NCBI GenBank assembly: GCA_022747635.1
Contig: JAKTNV010000193.1
Location: 387,358-451,357 of the forward strand
DNA: 64,000 bases
Direction of reading: 5' to 3'
From: Hetaerina americana
Taxonomy: Eukaryota > Arthropoda > Insecta > Odonata > Calopterygidae
Part shown: one piece after another, positions 14,090-29,900 of the stretch
Numbering within the stretch: position 1 is the stretch's first letter
How the letters are laid out: every line of letters begins with the position of its first letter
The notes under the pieces: generated by a model
The model's input: the letters and a program-made list of their open reading frames with translations, nothing else
The model's database searches: none
What the model was told of the DNA's origin: nothing
Translations under genes and position numbers: made by a program

Positions 14090-15259
14090 AGGGTTATTGG
14101 TTTCCATTGCATTTTCCTTTGCCACCGAGACCTCCTCCCACCTTTCCCATCATGTCGTCCCTACAATTTCCCCATTATTTTCTCCGCGACATGCTCACCC
14201 GCCCCATCCTCCCCCCCCGTTCCCAAACCGAACGACTCCTCCGAGAGTGGATTCGATTGCAAGAGTGCTTTTCGCATCCTACCGAGAGAGAGGGAGAGAG
14301 AGACGCAAACGAGCGAGGAGGACGTCGCCATTTTCACCCCATCTCCTCGTGCCTCATGTTTTCGTTTCAGCATTTTTACTTCAATTTTTCAAAATTATAT
14401 TTTGCTTTAGAGCGTTTTTCGGTTTCTCCGTCGATCGTCAAAATAATTGCGGAGCAAGCCAGCGATGGAGTGTTTTCTTTATGTTTCTCCCTCCTCCTCC
14501 CGCCCACATTCACTCCCTCTCACCGTGTTTGTTTCGTGTCACGCCTTTTTTTTCATTTCGCTCACTTCTCGGGCAACGGAGGAGGAGGGAGGAGGAAGTG
14601 GAGAGGAGAGAGAAGGGGGTATATAGGTGGGTGGGGGTTGAGTGTGAGAGAAAGAGAAAGAACGACTTTTTTTCCGGCGCGCGTACACAGAAAAATAAAC
14701 AACAATAATAAAAGAAGCCGCGCTCACTCACAGATCGATACTTGAGGGCAGACGACAAGCCGTTTGTCCTTGCTTCGAGAGGAGGTAGAAGGAGTGACGG
14801 CGGAAGGAAACTCGGGGAGGAAGGAGGTGGAGGCCGGGCGGGAAGGCAAAGGACATCGAGGGGGAAGGAAACGCGAGAAGGAAAGTGGTGGAGGAGAGTC
14901 GAAATTCCCCGGCCGTCCCTGGCGCTCGCTCTGTCGATCTCGCCGACTCGGCCGCGAGGCTCCGGAATTTAGGCGCTTTGGTACGTTTCCGCGCGGATCG
15001 AATAGAACCGTCGTGCCTCATTAGAGGCGAGAGGAAGGGCTTAATTATGATGATTTCTCACGGTCTTTGGACGAAGACTTCGCGTTGACACTTGTACAAG
15101 GTTCAGGTATTTCGATTCCGGCCCCGACACTCTTGGACGTTGTGTTTCGGAATGAGATTCTTGGGGTTTCCGTCGGATTCCGTATGAAGAGACGTGGTCG
15201 GAGGGATGGGTTGTGTCTGGATGAAAACTGTGTAGCAGCGCTTTCCGTCGTTCGATAAA

Positions 15260-15260
<1 letters not shown>
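14090..15260. other. GC/CpG-rich block with possible TATA motif
   Basis: Mixed GC-rich DNA with purine-rich stretches (14578-14660, 14780-14900) and many CpGs by eye. GGTATATAGG at 14618-14627 looks like a TATA box, but there is no good initiator 25-35 bases downstream. The two long Pro/Ser/Arg-rich open frames (14097-14745) overlap in different frames and look compositional. It may be an enhancer/promoter island or a non-coding exon; no gene is called. Confidence 0.3.
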
Positions 15261-17597
<2,337 letters not shown>

Positions 17598-17600
<3 letters not shown>

Positions 17601-17665
17601 TCCGTTGTGCCGTCCAAGTGTATTATATTGCTTTCGTGAGTGCTTCCACCTCATCGGTATATATG
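17598..17665 (+). mobile_element. Tail fragment related to the 6.75 kb repeat
   Basis: GTTCCGTTGTGCCGTCCAAG, ATTGCTTTCGTGAGTGCTTC and CACCTCATCGG align with the 6835-6895 tail (GTTCTATTGTGCCGTGCAAA, ATTGCTCTCGTGAGTGATTC, TACATCATCGA). It lies between a (GT)n array and a TA-rich stretch. The CTGANGA motif itself is missing. Confidence 0.55.
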
Positions 17666-17670
17666 TATGC

Positions 17671-17702
<32 letters not shown>

Positions 17703-17735
17703 GTGTGTGTGTATATATATATATTATACACACAT
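17658..17735 (+). repeat. TA-rich simple repeat
   Basis: Imperfect TATATATG/GTGTGTATATA repeats directly following the Penelope-like tail fragment. Confidence 0.85.
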
Positions 17736-17739
17736 GTAT

Positions 17740-20700
17740 ATATGCCTCCGATCCCCCCTGGATTAAAAAATATGCGACACGAAATATTTCGTTAATTATT
17801 CCTCTCGGAATTTATAGTAAGCAATCCAAGCGACTCAGGAAAACAGGAATATACGGCACGCGTTCCAGTGTCGTGGAAAACAAATGCTACGCGCTTTTCC
17901 CAGCGCAGGGAGCAGACTCGTTAATTTTGTTCCTCGATCCAGCGAGTTCAACGACGCCGCGAGGAATTCGACAAGCGCAGTTTTCAATGAGGAAAAGAAT
18001 AGCGCCCGTTGAAAGAAAAATAAACAAGCCAAAGGTATAAGCGCGGTTATTATGTTGACGCAAATGGACTAAGCATGTGTTAGCAGGTTGGCTTGATTAT
18101 TACGGTGTCCCGTGGAAATGTTGGCGCTCTTTAAATTTTGTGAATCGTTGCAGTTTTTATATAGTTTACTTTGGGGTCTCAGGAAACTATTAGTTAACGA
18201 AAACCCTTGTTGTTTGGAAGAATCATTAAGAAGGACGACCAGTTATCTAGTCACTCCTAGGCAAAAGTATATTCTGGGTAACATGGCATCCTAAGTGTAA
18301 TCCATTTTATCTCGGACTGGTATCGAGGATGACTTAAAACTTTAAAAACCACCAGAAGAATCAGTGAAAATATCTTTGTCCCCAATTGAAATGAACTTTT
18401 TGGAATTTTTACTGACGTAGTTTTTCACTTATGATACTGTTAGACATATTAACCTACCGATTATATTTATAATAATTATCGCCCATGTCCAGCAGTCTCC
18501 ACCGGTTATGAGGAGTTTCTTAGATGGATGGACGCGGATTTTCCTGAAACAAAGTGAGCATAGATTTTCCGCTTTCCTACTGTACACTTCGCCGACTTCA
18601 ATTGACGCAATATATCATGTCACTAATTTGGACATAAGGTGAATTTTTTCTATCTCTAAATATCAATGATTTAAAGAAATACCGCCATACTGAATCACTG
18701 CAAATATAAACTATCTGAAACCTCCCTCAATAGTCTCCGATATACACTGAAAATCTAAAAGTGCCCATATCATTGTTGTGTATTTAATAATTTCACTGTC
18801 GAGCGATTACTTTGTGCGAAATTGGAAATGTAATTCATGGTAAAAAAAAATGTAGACAGAGTCGTACCATGTCTCACAGAAATCGCACGAGCCGATTTAA
18901 ATGAAAACAATCTCATGGGGATGAATAGTTACACTTTTGATCAAATATTGAAAATAAATAGCTTTGATAGCTGACAAACTAACGCAATGATTTAGAATGG
19001 TTGATAGAAAAAACATAAAGTCTTGAAATTTTTGTGTAGGACACTTCGGAATGAAAGTCATTGATGAAGGTGAATGATTTTTCTCCCAGGAATAAACTGC
19101 TACGTCGGAGGGGAGGATGTTTTGAATTTAATTGAACGTGATTACGGAAGCGTAAAAAAAATCTCTGGGTAATTCGGAGCATTTATCTGACCGGCGTGAG
19201 CTTTAACCTCCACGTTCATTCAATAATCTGATCGCGAGGCCGGGAAACGGGAGAAACATAGGCTCGCTCACTAATCTGTTCGAGGTGCTATCGCTGTCAC
19301 GAACGGCCGTGGAAGGGGGAAAAAGTATTCCTAGAGAACCAAGAGTATGTGACGAGGTACCTAGCGAGAGAGGGATACCGGAGGAGAAATACTTATTGAA
19401 ACTTTTCCGGTGAGCTGGAGAGAGACGTGTTACCTTATTAACTATCGGCGCTAAACCAATTAATTAACTCACCGTGAGCTTTTAGGAGAAAAAAATAAAT
19501 GGGCGAGACGAATATATATCCCGGCTACTTTTTCACTGGACGGGACCCCGTGAGTTTGTTAAGGGGTTTAATTATTTTTCTACGGTCCTTTTTTTTCTTC
19601 TCTCCCAAAACCCTCACCCCACTCTCCCCTCCCCCCGCTCCAAACCCTTCGCTCCGCTATTATTTTCCCACCGTTAAAGGGTTACCGTTTAAATATCTCC
19701 GTCCTCTTTTCTTCTCGGCTCTCTGCGTGTAGGGGAATTTGGTGAAGGGGGGGCCGAGAGGGAGGGGGAAATCCGGTCGAGGGATGTGGATACTCGGGGA
19801 AGAGTCAGAAGAGGAACGGACGGCATGGATTTGAGAGGATAGGATAGTGGAGAACTCTAAAAGCGAGCGGCTGGGTGAGAGGCGGTATCATCGCGCTTCG
19901 AAAGGCGGGATTGCCGGGAGGGGGTGAGGACGGCAGCGGGAATGTATTGGTACTCCTGCATCGCCTGACTTCACTCTTCTTGATGGTTACTGGGACTTGA
20001 GCCGAATTTAACCCGTATTTATAATCAAATCCCATCACTTGAGCGTCTCTTGAGTATCCCCTCCGTCAAAAATCGCAAGGGAATTTTGAACGCAGGTAAC
20101 TCGGAAGAGGCTCGAGCAGCTGATGGTCCACTATTATTAATAAAGAAGGTAGTTTCCACGGTGATGATTTTTAGCAGTGAAAGCAACGATGCGAAGGAAT
20201 TCCATAGCTGTGTGTCGATATTTCTATTCCATTTTCGAACGTTTCAGCCCACGTTCATTTAATTATAATATGCATGTATGCTACCTCTGTGTGAGTCCTT
20301 TTGAAGTAAATATTTTTGAAAAACCGTTCGGAAATAAATTTATAAAACAGATACAGAAAATATATGTACATAACTTCCATTCCAAGTTTTTTACTGTTCT
20401 TACCAGTGCAATGGCTAACTTTAGTGAGCAAATGTAATGCAATAATCAATTTACTTTCATTCCTCTCTATGATTCCGCTGATTTGTCTATTCTTCTCCTA
20501 CATATCGCGTAACTGGAATTTCTTCTACATAATGAAATGATAGAGCTGGTGTCAGCAGACCAGAATCGTGTCTCAGCGAAGAACTGGGGAACCGATAATT
20601 TTACTCGTAATCAGTTATTTCCTATTTCTGTGAGGCCAATGAAATAATATTTCATTGCGTCATGATTATTTGTGGAAAATTTTAAAAGGTCAGTGGAATA

Positions 20701-21690
20701 GTTCTGCATTCTTCACTGCGTATCAAAGTTGTGCACCTGTGTTAGCCTCAATAGTTGAAGGAATAAAAGAAGTTTTCTAAGCTTTCATTCTATTTCTGGT
20801 TTTATTTTATTCGCTTAGCTAAAATTATAATTGTAACGCTCTAATTTTCATGTAATTTAAGAATGTCACATGCTGCTTTAGATATATATTCTAAGATAAT
20901 TTTTAAACTAATACAATCAGTAAAAAATTCATTAAAATCCAATCCTATATTCTATAAAAAGTCCTCTGTAAAATGATAAGCCTAAAACTGCCGCGTTTTC
21001 ACGCCAATATTTCAAAATATCACAATATTATGCGTTATTTAAAAAATGTTCCCTGAAGAATGTATGAGGGAAAACACCTAAGAGGATTCAAAGGGGAAAG
21101 GAAGGAATCAATTAGGATTCATTTATTCAACCCTGCCGATCGATGCTATGACATTTTTAAGTATTCTTTATTTATTTGTTTATATTAAAATCATCCAAAT
21201 AGAGCACTGTTTAGAATTATAAGAGTTTGCATGAGTAGCGGCGGAGCGATCAAATCAAGGGCAGTCAGGGGTATGGGTCATCTTGGGAAACTAGGAGGCA
21301 AAGCTTCCAAGTGAAATTTAAAATTATTTTAATCATCTATAGTTTCACATTCAAATATTGTATCGTAATTATGAATAAACAATTATAATCAGGCGATAAT
21401 TACATTAACGTACACATCACCATGTAATATTGTTTTCCTCAAAGTTAATTCAAATTGATATATTTTTATGAGCGAATACGTCAACAGTGAAACTTTTTGG
21501 TATTCGTATTAAAACTCTTTGACTGCGCATGAATTTAGGCTTTTTTTTAAATGTCTCATTTGTTTCCCAGTATTTTCATCAAGAGAGAGATAAAAGAAAA
21601 CTTTTTGCCACACTAGCTATTGATCCTTGAAGTGGCATTCATCGTCGACGTAGAAAAAAAATAGAGTCGTTCAATTATTTCTTTTCCGAC
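17740..21690. other. No gene; two GC patches
   Basis: 17790-18060 and 19190-20110 are more GC-rich with CpGs. 18060-19180 and 20110-21690 are AT-rich. No recognisable coding or mobile sequence. Confidence 0.5.
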
Positions 21691-24530
21691 TTTGTTGGCT
21701 ACTGCAAGTATACCTCTTGCAAGGGGGGTTGGGGCGGGAGGGCGTGGGATGGGTGAATATTTACAAAAGAAAGGAGAGGGCACTTTTTGTCCCACGGGCA
21801 CACATCAAAGTGGCCAATTGTGAAGGGCGCATGGGCGTGAGGCGGGGGGGAGGGGTGAGAGGAGGCAAGTATGGTGCCAGGGAGTGGTTTAGGGAGAGAA
21901 AGAGGAACAAAATTGGAAATGGGAAATGTTTTGCAGTGAATGAGAGGGTAGGGCAAGATGAAAGAGGAAAAGAAGCGAAAGAACTGGAGGGACAGAGAGG
22001 AAAACGGTCAAAATAATCCCCCGTTGTTTGATATGGCTAAATATATAATTATCCCCTTTTACTGGGCTTCCCGGTCAAGGTGGATGATTTTAACACTTTA
22101 AAACTATTGCATTTTATTGCACATTAGCGGATGACTCCATTAAAAGTTACTGCCGCGACATCTATTGCACTTTCTTTGAATATAGTATAATAATGTGTTT
22201 ACATCTAGGAAATTCTCTATCAGCTGAAAAGCACTATATCTGAGAGTCATCTGTCACTCTATTTGAATTAATGATAACTAATTCGATTTATTTTTGTACT
22301 AACAAATGTGAATTTTTACTAAAATATAGGTATCATAAGTCGAGAGTGAAATTTTGATTTCTCGCTGCTCCGCAATTCAATTCAAACGCAATTCTGTTGA
22401 TAATTTAACAGACCGCCGGTTTTTCTGTAACTTTCTGGACGAATATGATGAAATTTCCTCAGGAGGAGAGAATGTAGCTCTAAGTCATGAGAAAATAAGC
22501 GTTTCATTGCCTCTCACGACGGTGGCGCTTCAAGTTCGCAGTTTCAAGTGTTTGGAAATAGATCGACAAAAGTTGACATTTATTTCAAAGTACGTAAAAC
22601 CAACGAAAAAAATTACTAAATCGATTGATCTTCTTGTATTTCACGCATAATCAGGAATTTCAGAATACCGTTGTTTTATTAGTAATTTAGTAGGTTACAT
22701 CAATTTAAACCATAAAGGGGTAACGAGCAAGTGGCAGAATATACCACATTTATTCCATCAATTAGCGTTGCATAAATTTGAGATTGACAAGTGCGATTGA
22801 GGGCAATGACAAGGTTGAAATAAATGGTTGGATCGAAGGAGCTAAATAATGTATTTGGATTTCGGGAGTGCAGTTAGAAAGCACCTGAGAGGAGGAGGAA
22901 TTTGAGGACGGGGTGAGGGGTGGAAGGCAACATAGGAGTCTGGAGGCCGTAATAGCGGGGATTGGAGCTTTAGGGGAGGGGGCGGCAGGGGGTGGAGAGA
23001 AAGAGGGCGACAATTGTACACAAAGGTTTCGCCAGAAGGGAGGGGGAGGGAGTGAGGGAAATTCCGTGCTTCGTGATTAAAGGCCTGCGGAAAACAAGAG
23101 AACACATTTGCGCAACAAATTGACCAAATCAGTTTATTTTTTGGGAGAGGGAGGGGGAGTTAGGGGGAGTAAGGGGAGGGTTGCAGCCAGGATAAAGTCG
23201 TGAAAATGGCAGCGGAAGAAAAGTGAACCACCGGCGGCGGAGTGTGAGAGGCGGAATGGCTTTTCCTGATTTTTACGCGCAGAAGAACCCTAATTACTCC
23301 CGGTTCGCACAAATCAAGATAATCTTCGCTTTAATTACCTCCACTTTGGATACAAAACGTGAGAGCTAGGGATGAAATGGCTGAGATAATTTTTTCCCGC
23401 AATGCTCACAAAACATCGCAAAGTCATGACCTTCGGTTTCGCGCTCAAAAGATTTATTTTTTTTTTGCTGACACTGAATGCTTTCGCGTAAATTTTCCCC
23501 CCACTTTTTTATTAGGTTTTTATACTGATGCTCTTGTTCAAAAGGAAATTCGTTAAAGCTTCTTGTATACACACCTTTCGCATCTCTCTCGTACGCGTCA
23601 TGTTTGATCTGCATCGCGGAATATTTCCACCACACAAGTACACTTCACGATTTCCATGATCTCACTTCCCTCCACTTTAAGTTTTCACTGAGTATATGAT
23701 GTGGTAATTATCACACAGCACTTAATCTCCACCAATGTCTCATTTTCTACGACAAAACAGGTTATAATCCTTAGTTAAATAAATCCTTAAATTATAAAAT
23801 GATCAGATGCATTCGATGAGTTTAATGTGATCGTCTTTTAGAGGTGCGTTCTTCCTTTTCTCTGCGTCAAGATTGTAGAAGCAATCGAAATGTCACGAGA
23901 GGAGAAAAATATTCATAAATGGTTACAAATTTCAGCTCATGCCAGGGTTCACGCAATTCATTATTTCGGAGTTATGCACCATTAAGTAATTAATGGTGGT
24001 GAATAATTCTCGGAAAAATTTATTTAACTCACTTTGAAACCTTTTTGTGGACGAATTAATAAAAAGATGATTTCCTTACTTATTTTGAAAATAAAAATTA
24101 TATAAGAAAATGTAATCGGGATTTCTTTTAAGGAAGGAGAATGGCTTAATAAATTTCATGCAATACCAATTGATGTTTTAAGAAGAAAAAACGTGTGAAA
24201 TATAATTTTAGGAAGAAATACGGTCACATATGACCATAATGTGGTGCATACGTAAGTATATTTTGAATGATATTTCTTAAGGAAATGTGAGCGTATTAAA
24301 CCACCGAAGAATGTATGGCGAAGATTAATAATGAAAGATAAATTGGAAATATGTAACTAGGATCAGGGGTTTATAAACAAAAAAGAGACCTGAGAGTTAA
24401 ATTGGACAAGAGACTGATGTAAAGCAATCCTCGAATTGTTAATTGTGAGAGCAGTTGTAAAAAGTCACAATGATAACAGCGATTACATCCATTTCCATTT
24501 AATATCTCATTTTCCTCATACTTTTCCGGG
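21690..24530. other. No gene; purine-rich patches
   Basis: About 21715-22010 and 22860-23180 are strongly G/A-rich on the plus strand (GGGGGGGAGGGG, GGGAGGGGGAGGGAG). The remaining sequence is AT-rich. Confidence 0.5.
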
Positions 24531-24533
24531 TAA

Positions 24534-24592
24534 CCCGGTGAATAATGCTAACACCTGGTAGCCAAGAGGTCGTGGCTTCGACTCTATCCCTT
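24534..24592 (+). mobile_element. tRNA-like SINE head, degenerate
   Basis: Contains CCGGTGAATAATGCTAACAC followed by GTCGTGGCTTCGACTCTATCC, a B-box-like stretch at 24574-24584. The A-box match is weak. The 3' body was not identified. Confidence 0.35.
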
Positions 24593-27500
24593 TGTATACC
24601 TATATTTCAAACTCTCTATCGACCAATCTCATGATTGAGGTAATGATGAACGAAAAATATCTCCGCGAATGTAAAATATTTCCGTCGAAAAAAAAACACA
24701 TATCAAAACCGACTTCCAAGGATTCTCAGGCTTTCTGTCTTACCCAAGCGGGGAAATTTAGACGCGTGGAGAGCGCGTGTAGCCGAGAAAATACTTCTCT
24801 ACAATGGAGGATTCATTTCGGTCACTTTTTGATGCGTTTATTTTGATCTTGAGGAAAGTAATGGTCTCAAATAAACATTATCAATGACCGAATACGATTT
24901 TCCTGATTGTGCAAGTTTAAGTGCAAACGGGCACATTTAAGACGCTTAGAGCACTAGATTCAGCTCGCAAGAAATCTCATCCTGATTCAGTCCTGGTCTC
25001 AGGGAGTGGCACTCGAATTTTTTCCCCCGTCACTAAAACCTTCGATGACCTTCCTACTCGAGAAACCATCCTCTTCCCCTTGCTTTGGAAGATCTTCTCT
25101 GTCAGCTTCGCACTCACTCCACTCCTCGCCATCTTCCAAATGACGACGCCCAGCATCCGGAGGTGCGTTTACGAGACGGGACCGACAGCGAGATCAGCGT
25201 TTCACGAACGACCACTGTTTTGTGACACCTCTTCACGTAGATTCCGCCACCCCGCTCCCATTCCTATCTCCTGCCTCCCGCCTCCCTCCACTCCCACCGC
25301 ATCGACCTCCTCCCAGCCGTGGACGTATCTGGAAGAGCAATCGCCGGCCTGCCCATTCTGGCCCATTAAAACGAGAATCACATTCCTTCCGGCCGCGGCG
25401 GGGCGGTCGGGAGAGGAGGAAGGCGAGAAGGAGAGGGAGGTCTGATGGTGGGGGGGAGAGAGGGAGAGAACCGAGGATAGACAAATAGATCCATCTCGTC
25501 CCGTACATTTGGAGGAGAGTGGGGTCACTAGGGAGGGGAGATGAGGAGAGGCGTTGGAGGACGCGGTGGGGGACGCGGGTGGGGTTGAAAGGGGCAAAGA
25601 AAGAGAAAATAGACGACGAGCCGTCTCGGCGAGATGCTCGACCAAACAAATGACGCGTTTAAGAGCGAACAAATACAATCCCTTCGTGTGGGAGTCGCCT
25701 CTATCCTCGTCTCCCCCTTCAGCCTCCTTAAAACTGTGCTCGCGAGGAGGTAAAAGTCCTAGAAATCTTATAAAAGTAGTGCTATCGACGGAGGTCACGA
25801 ATCTCACATCGGCCCGGGCACCTGCAGACGTAGGGAGTCCACGCACTACTGATTTAGAAACATCGTCCCTAGATCACCGTCTATTCGTAATATTTACGAA
25901 GAGGCAGACCAACTTATTTTTAAAATTCTCTTCGAGGTGTAGACCGAATGTAAAAATAAAACCAGTTGAATTAAAGTGAGCATTATACAATTACTTAAAA
26001 TTTTATTTTATCTTTCATTGCCTTAGAATTCCAATCAGTTGATTTTTGTTTATCAAATATTCACTACAGAAATTCTCAAATGCGTAATTTAGTACAAATT
26101 TATCCTAGCAGCTTACTAAAGCAGGAATATGGAAAATACGGTGAGAAAGTTATTATTAAACAAGCATTTTATTCCTGGTTTAAAACCAAGTGACGAACTT
26201 CGCTTCAGTTCGACTTTTACGCACCATTAAGTGTAAGCGCCACAGGGCCAATTGGATAAATGGACATGTTTTTACATCAATCTAACACGTGAAAAGCTCT
26301 CAAATGAAAATCTCCACCCTCAGCAGGGGCCCGGGTTTGAAATGGGTATGGTACACCCCCTAGTACTTAAGTTGATACAGCCAAGCTACCTTAGTGATAC
26401 AGCTCTTTCTGGGGGTATGGGTTAACTATTACCTATAATTAAAGTAAGCAATACTACCTTATCAAAGCCAAGATAGCAAACATGCAGCATTTGACGGAGA
26501 AGCCTTAACCTTCCATGCACATACGTGGAATTGTCCCTGGAGAAGATCAATCGAAATGTCTCGACTAGATTATCATTTTGGTTCTCTAAACGGGTAACAC
26601 CAAGTCCTCCTTCCGGTTAATGATTTCGACTTTTGAAAAGAAGGTGAAAGATATGGCTATCTTTCAGCCCCCTTCAAAGGATACCTGAGGGATTCGTTAA
26701 CTCCGAAGTCTTTATTTTCAGAATAGTTCTGACCCATCCAATGGAAATGCTATACTCTTCAAATGTTATCAAAAGCAAAATTTTCTCACGAGGTTCTTGC
26801 CAGGCTTCTATTGGCCTAATATATTCTTATAATTAGACCTTGGATGAATACTTTTTCTTGAGATTAACGGATACCATGTGATATTATTAATTAGTTGGAA
26901 ATTTTCAATAATATTTCAAGTTGAAAAGCTTCGGAATTCATGATGAATGGAGATAAATCATTTTGCCTTTTGAAATGAATTGCATAACGTCTTTTACCAA
27001 GAGCGCACTGCATTTTATATCGAAGTAAAATTATGCGATCATTAGTATATTGCTTTAAATATCCTTAATTGAGTTAATATAAGATAAAACTAAGATAAAT
27101 GACTTTATTCACACAATAAATCACGTGACTTAAATGACAGTGTTCATTTAAAAATATTTCTAATATAATTATTACAGCCTCGGAGACTTTTCTATGAGGT
27201 GTTTAAAATGAAAGAGGTCTTACTTTAGTGGACTTGGAAGTATCCAAGTGAATGAATGTTATCGTATTTCTTGTTGGGAAACACTTCCCTGTCAACTCTC
27301 TTAGTAAGAATTGTCATTTTACTACGCCACGATTTTAGTGAGAGTGATTTCGGTTGAACATTGTCCTATTTTATTTGCCATTTTTGAATTTTGGGAAACT
27401 CGCCCTAGAAATCCCGATACGAGAATGATTGTGTTAACCTTATTGTGAATTGAATTTCAAGCTAAGGAATTTAATCCAAACCTAATGATTAATATGAGAG

Positions 27501-28130
27501 AAGTCATCTTAATGAATTCAAGGGTTGTACCAGCGAGTTATCGTTTTTTTATCCTTAACAAAATGAAATTCTGCATTCAGTTATAATTGTACTATTAATA
27601 ATCTTCAGTAAATCAATAGGTCTACTAATTCAAATAAATATTCAATAGGTCTGATAATTGCGTGCTTGAATTTCATGACAGTTACTTGATATTTCGAAGG
27701 TTAAAAAACATGATCAGTCTAGGCAGATTTCCAGATTTAAAAAAAAACAAATATCTAGATCTCCAGGTAGAGTCATTGTCTCAAGCAACTATGAGAATAC
27801 GGGCTAATTGGCGAGTTTGACACACTGTATGGACACAAAAAAGGGAAATTTCTTCTAAAATATCCACCGCTCGGATTGAGAATAAAACGCTTACTTCCTC
27901 AGTTGGAATAAAAAGAAGTACGTAAGCCGCTAAAACCAATTGCGCCGGTTAGAAAGTCTCTGAAAGAGACGTTTAGTAGGTCAGTAATTTCCAATTAATC
28001 ACATCTCAGGTTTTACAGTTTCTTAAGACATTAAATAAATGCGATCGCCTCCCTCCAAAATGGAAAAAAGGACGCATGGAATGAAACTACTTAATTGGTG
28101 ATTCCAAAAGTGAGTGAAAAACTTTAGAAA
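24593..28130. other. CpG-rich block followed by AT-rich DNA; no gene called
   Basis: About 24920-25980 is GC/CpG-rich, with open frames on both strands (plus 24921-25445, minus 25846-25202) that overlap and carry no known domain. 25980-28130 is AT-rich. A GGGCCCGGGTTTGAAATGGG at about 26326-26345 faintly recalls a B box but is unsupported. Confidence 0.5.
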
Positions 28131-29821
28131 CTTTGAATGTTGACAATCGATGACCTGGACGTTAGAGGCGGATGGCGAATTATGATTCGCAGAATGAATT
28201 TTATAAAGCTTATAGGGGCGCACGCAAATGTTCGTCAAATTCCAATGAAAACGTTAATGATAAGGTATTACCGAAACATGAGCGTGCGTACATCTTTCAA
28301 GTTCCCTGTCCACCCAATTTTGTCGAAATTCCAATTCAATTAGCTCCAAAACCTTTGAAAAAGTCCCCCGTCCCAACACAGTGTCGGCGCGAGTACACAG
28401 CACCCTCCGGGTTGGCCATACCAGACGGTTGTTCAGAGAAAAACCACCTTTGGGAACGCCTCGAAGAGTTAAGTCACCTAGAGAAGCCGTTTTTCCCATC
28501 GAGGAGCGGGTGCGGAGTAGACTTTTCCGACGGACCCCCGGTCGAGGCTCTCGGCGGTCACTTTGTTGAGCAGAGGGGTGGGGTCGTTGTCTCCGGGAAC
28601 GAGGACGCGCGCACATTCATCGCGTCGCATTTGTTTCTGGCGGGGCATAAATCGCGCCCCGAAGGGCTTCGGGATGGAGGTGATCGCCGCCGCCTCCCCT
28701 TGAGAACGTGACGCGGCATCCCCATGATCCGTCACAACCCTCTCGCTTTCCCCTCCGCGAAAGGGACAACGGAGTGCGGTCCACTCCTCCGCCCTTCTGC
28801 AAGTGGAGGGAAGGACGAGTGTGAGAGAGGAGTCCAAGCAAAGAATTCATTCCAAGGAATGCGCGGGCGGCTCTTTTCAAAGCAATCCGTTCGTTTCAAC
28901 CCTTCTCTACTTCACTCATTCATTCAATTTTTTCTACCCCCATCTCACCGTTTAATTATCACCCTTCCCTCCATTCCTCACTTTCTCCCACTTCCTCGCC
29001 TCGCAGATTTTTATTTCCCCCTCTCTCTCTCTCCGTCATTCGTCTAGGCCAATGGAAATGACTATCTCGACGACCAGAAAGGTGAGTGGGAGGGAGCCGG
29101 GGATGTGTAACGAATCATTCACTCTCCGAGTTAGGGAGGGAGAGAGAGTGGGGAAGGGAGAGTATGGAGATGGAGAAGGATTTTATCGCTCCATTAAGAC
29201 GGTGTCATCTCGCTTTTAAAGCTCCCACGACTTCTTGATTTGACTGGAACTAATGGGCCGTGTCATCGCAAATTTCAAACATCTTCCCTCGGGAGTCCGG
29301 AGAAATGAAAGGCCCATCCCCATCTGTTGAACTGGGAGATTATTCATTGAGTTATCACCCCGAAACAAAACTGGAAGAGCGCGTGAGCGTCCATGATCCA
29401 CCTGGGGAAGCGTTGTCGGTCGACGAGATGTTTTTATCCTCCAATGATATCGGCTCGGGATGTGCGGAAATGCGTAGGATGGGTATTGCGATTCATAATC
29501 TCGGAGAAGCTTATACAGTGTGGAGTCGATGATAGGCCGCGTACAGTGTATCATTGGGATTTTTTGTTCAATGTTAAATGCTCACTCACGACCACGATTT
29601 TCAGTCTAAATGTTGACCTGTAATTTTTTTATTATACTCTAGTATGTTAACTCTCGATTTTTTCTGAAAACTTTGAATTTAAGGTGAAAAAAATCTCTGA
29701 ATAATGAGTGTTTGTGTCTACAAAGGTGTTAAAGTGCAAAATTCGTCGATAATTAAGGTTCGCGGAGTTATATTTCCTCAAATGATGCATTTCCGCCATG
29801 GGGGCCGGAACGGGTTGTACA
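28130..29821. other. GC-rich block; unrecognised open frame 28172-28711
   Basis: 28370-29060 is GC/CpG-rich. A 179-codon plus-strand frame (starting MANYDSQNEFYKAYRG) is less repetitive than others here but matches no family I know, and overlapping minus-strand frames are equally long. A frame of this length is not exceptional by chance in the window. No gene is called. Confidence 0.4.
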
Positions 29822-29900
29822 CTTTATTATTTATTTATTTGGGATACATTGCTGTTAGGCGATAAGCCGGGTGGCAATGACATGATATAACAAACAGTAG
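29822..29900 (-). mobile_element. Possible 3' tail of a LINE or SINE with (AAAT)n end
   Basis: The plus strand has TTATTATTTATTTATTTGGG followed by unique sequence. Read on the minus strand this is a unique stretch ending ATGTATCCC plus AAATAAATAAATAATAAA, the usual appearance of a TAAA-type retroposon tail. No body was recognised. Confidence 0.35.

Noticed and set aside
14097..14745. Two long overlapping Pro/Ser/Arg-rich open frames
   Set aside because: They overlap in different phases over GC-rich low-complexity DNA with no domain or codon signal.
28172..28711. 179-codon open frame with mixed composition
   Set aside because: No recognisable family, competing frames on both strands, and a length reachable by chance in this window. 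Left as unresolved.
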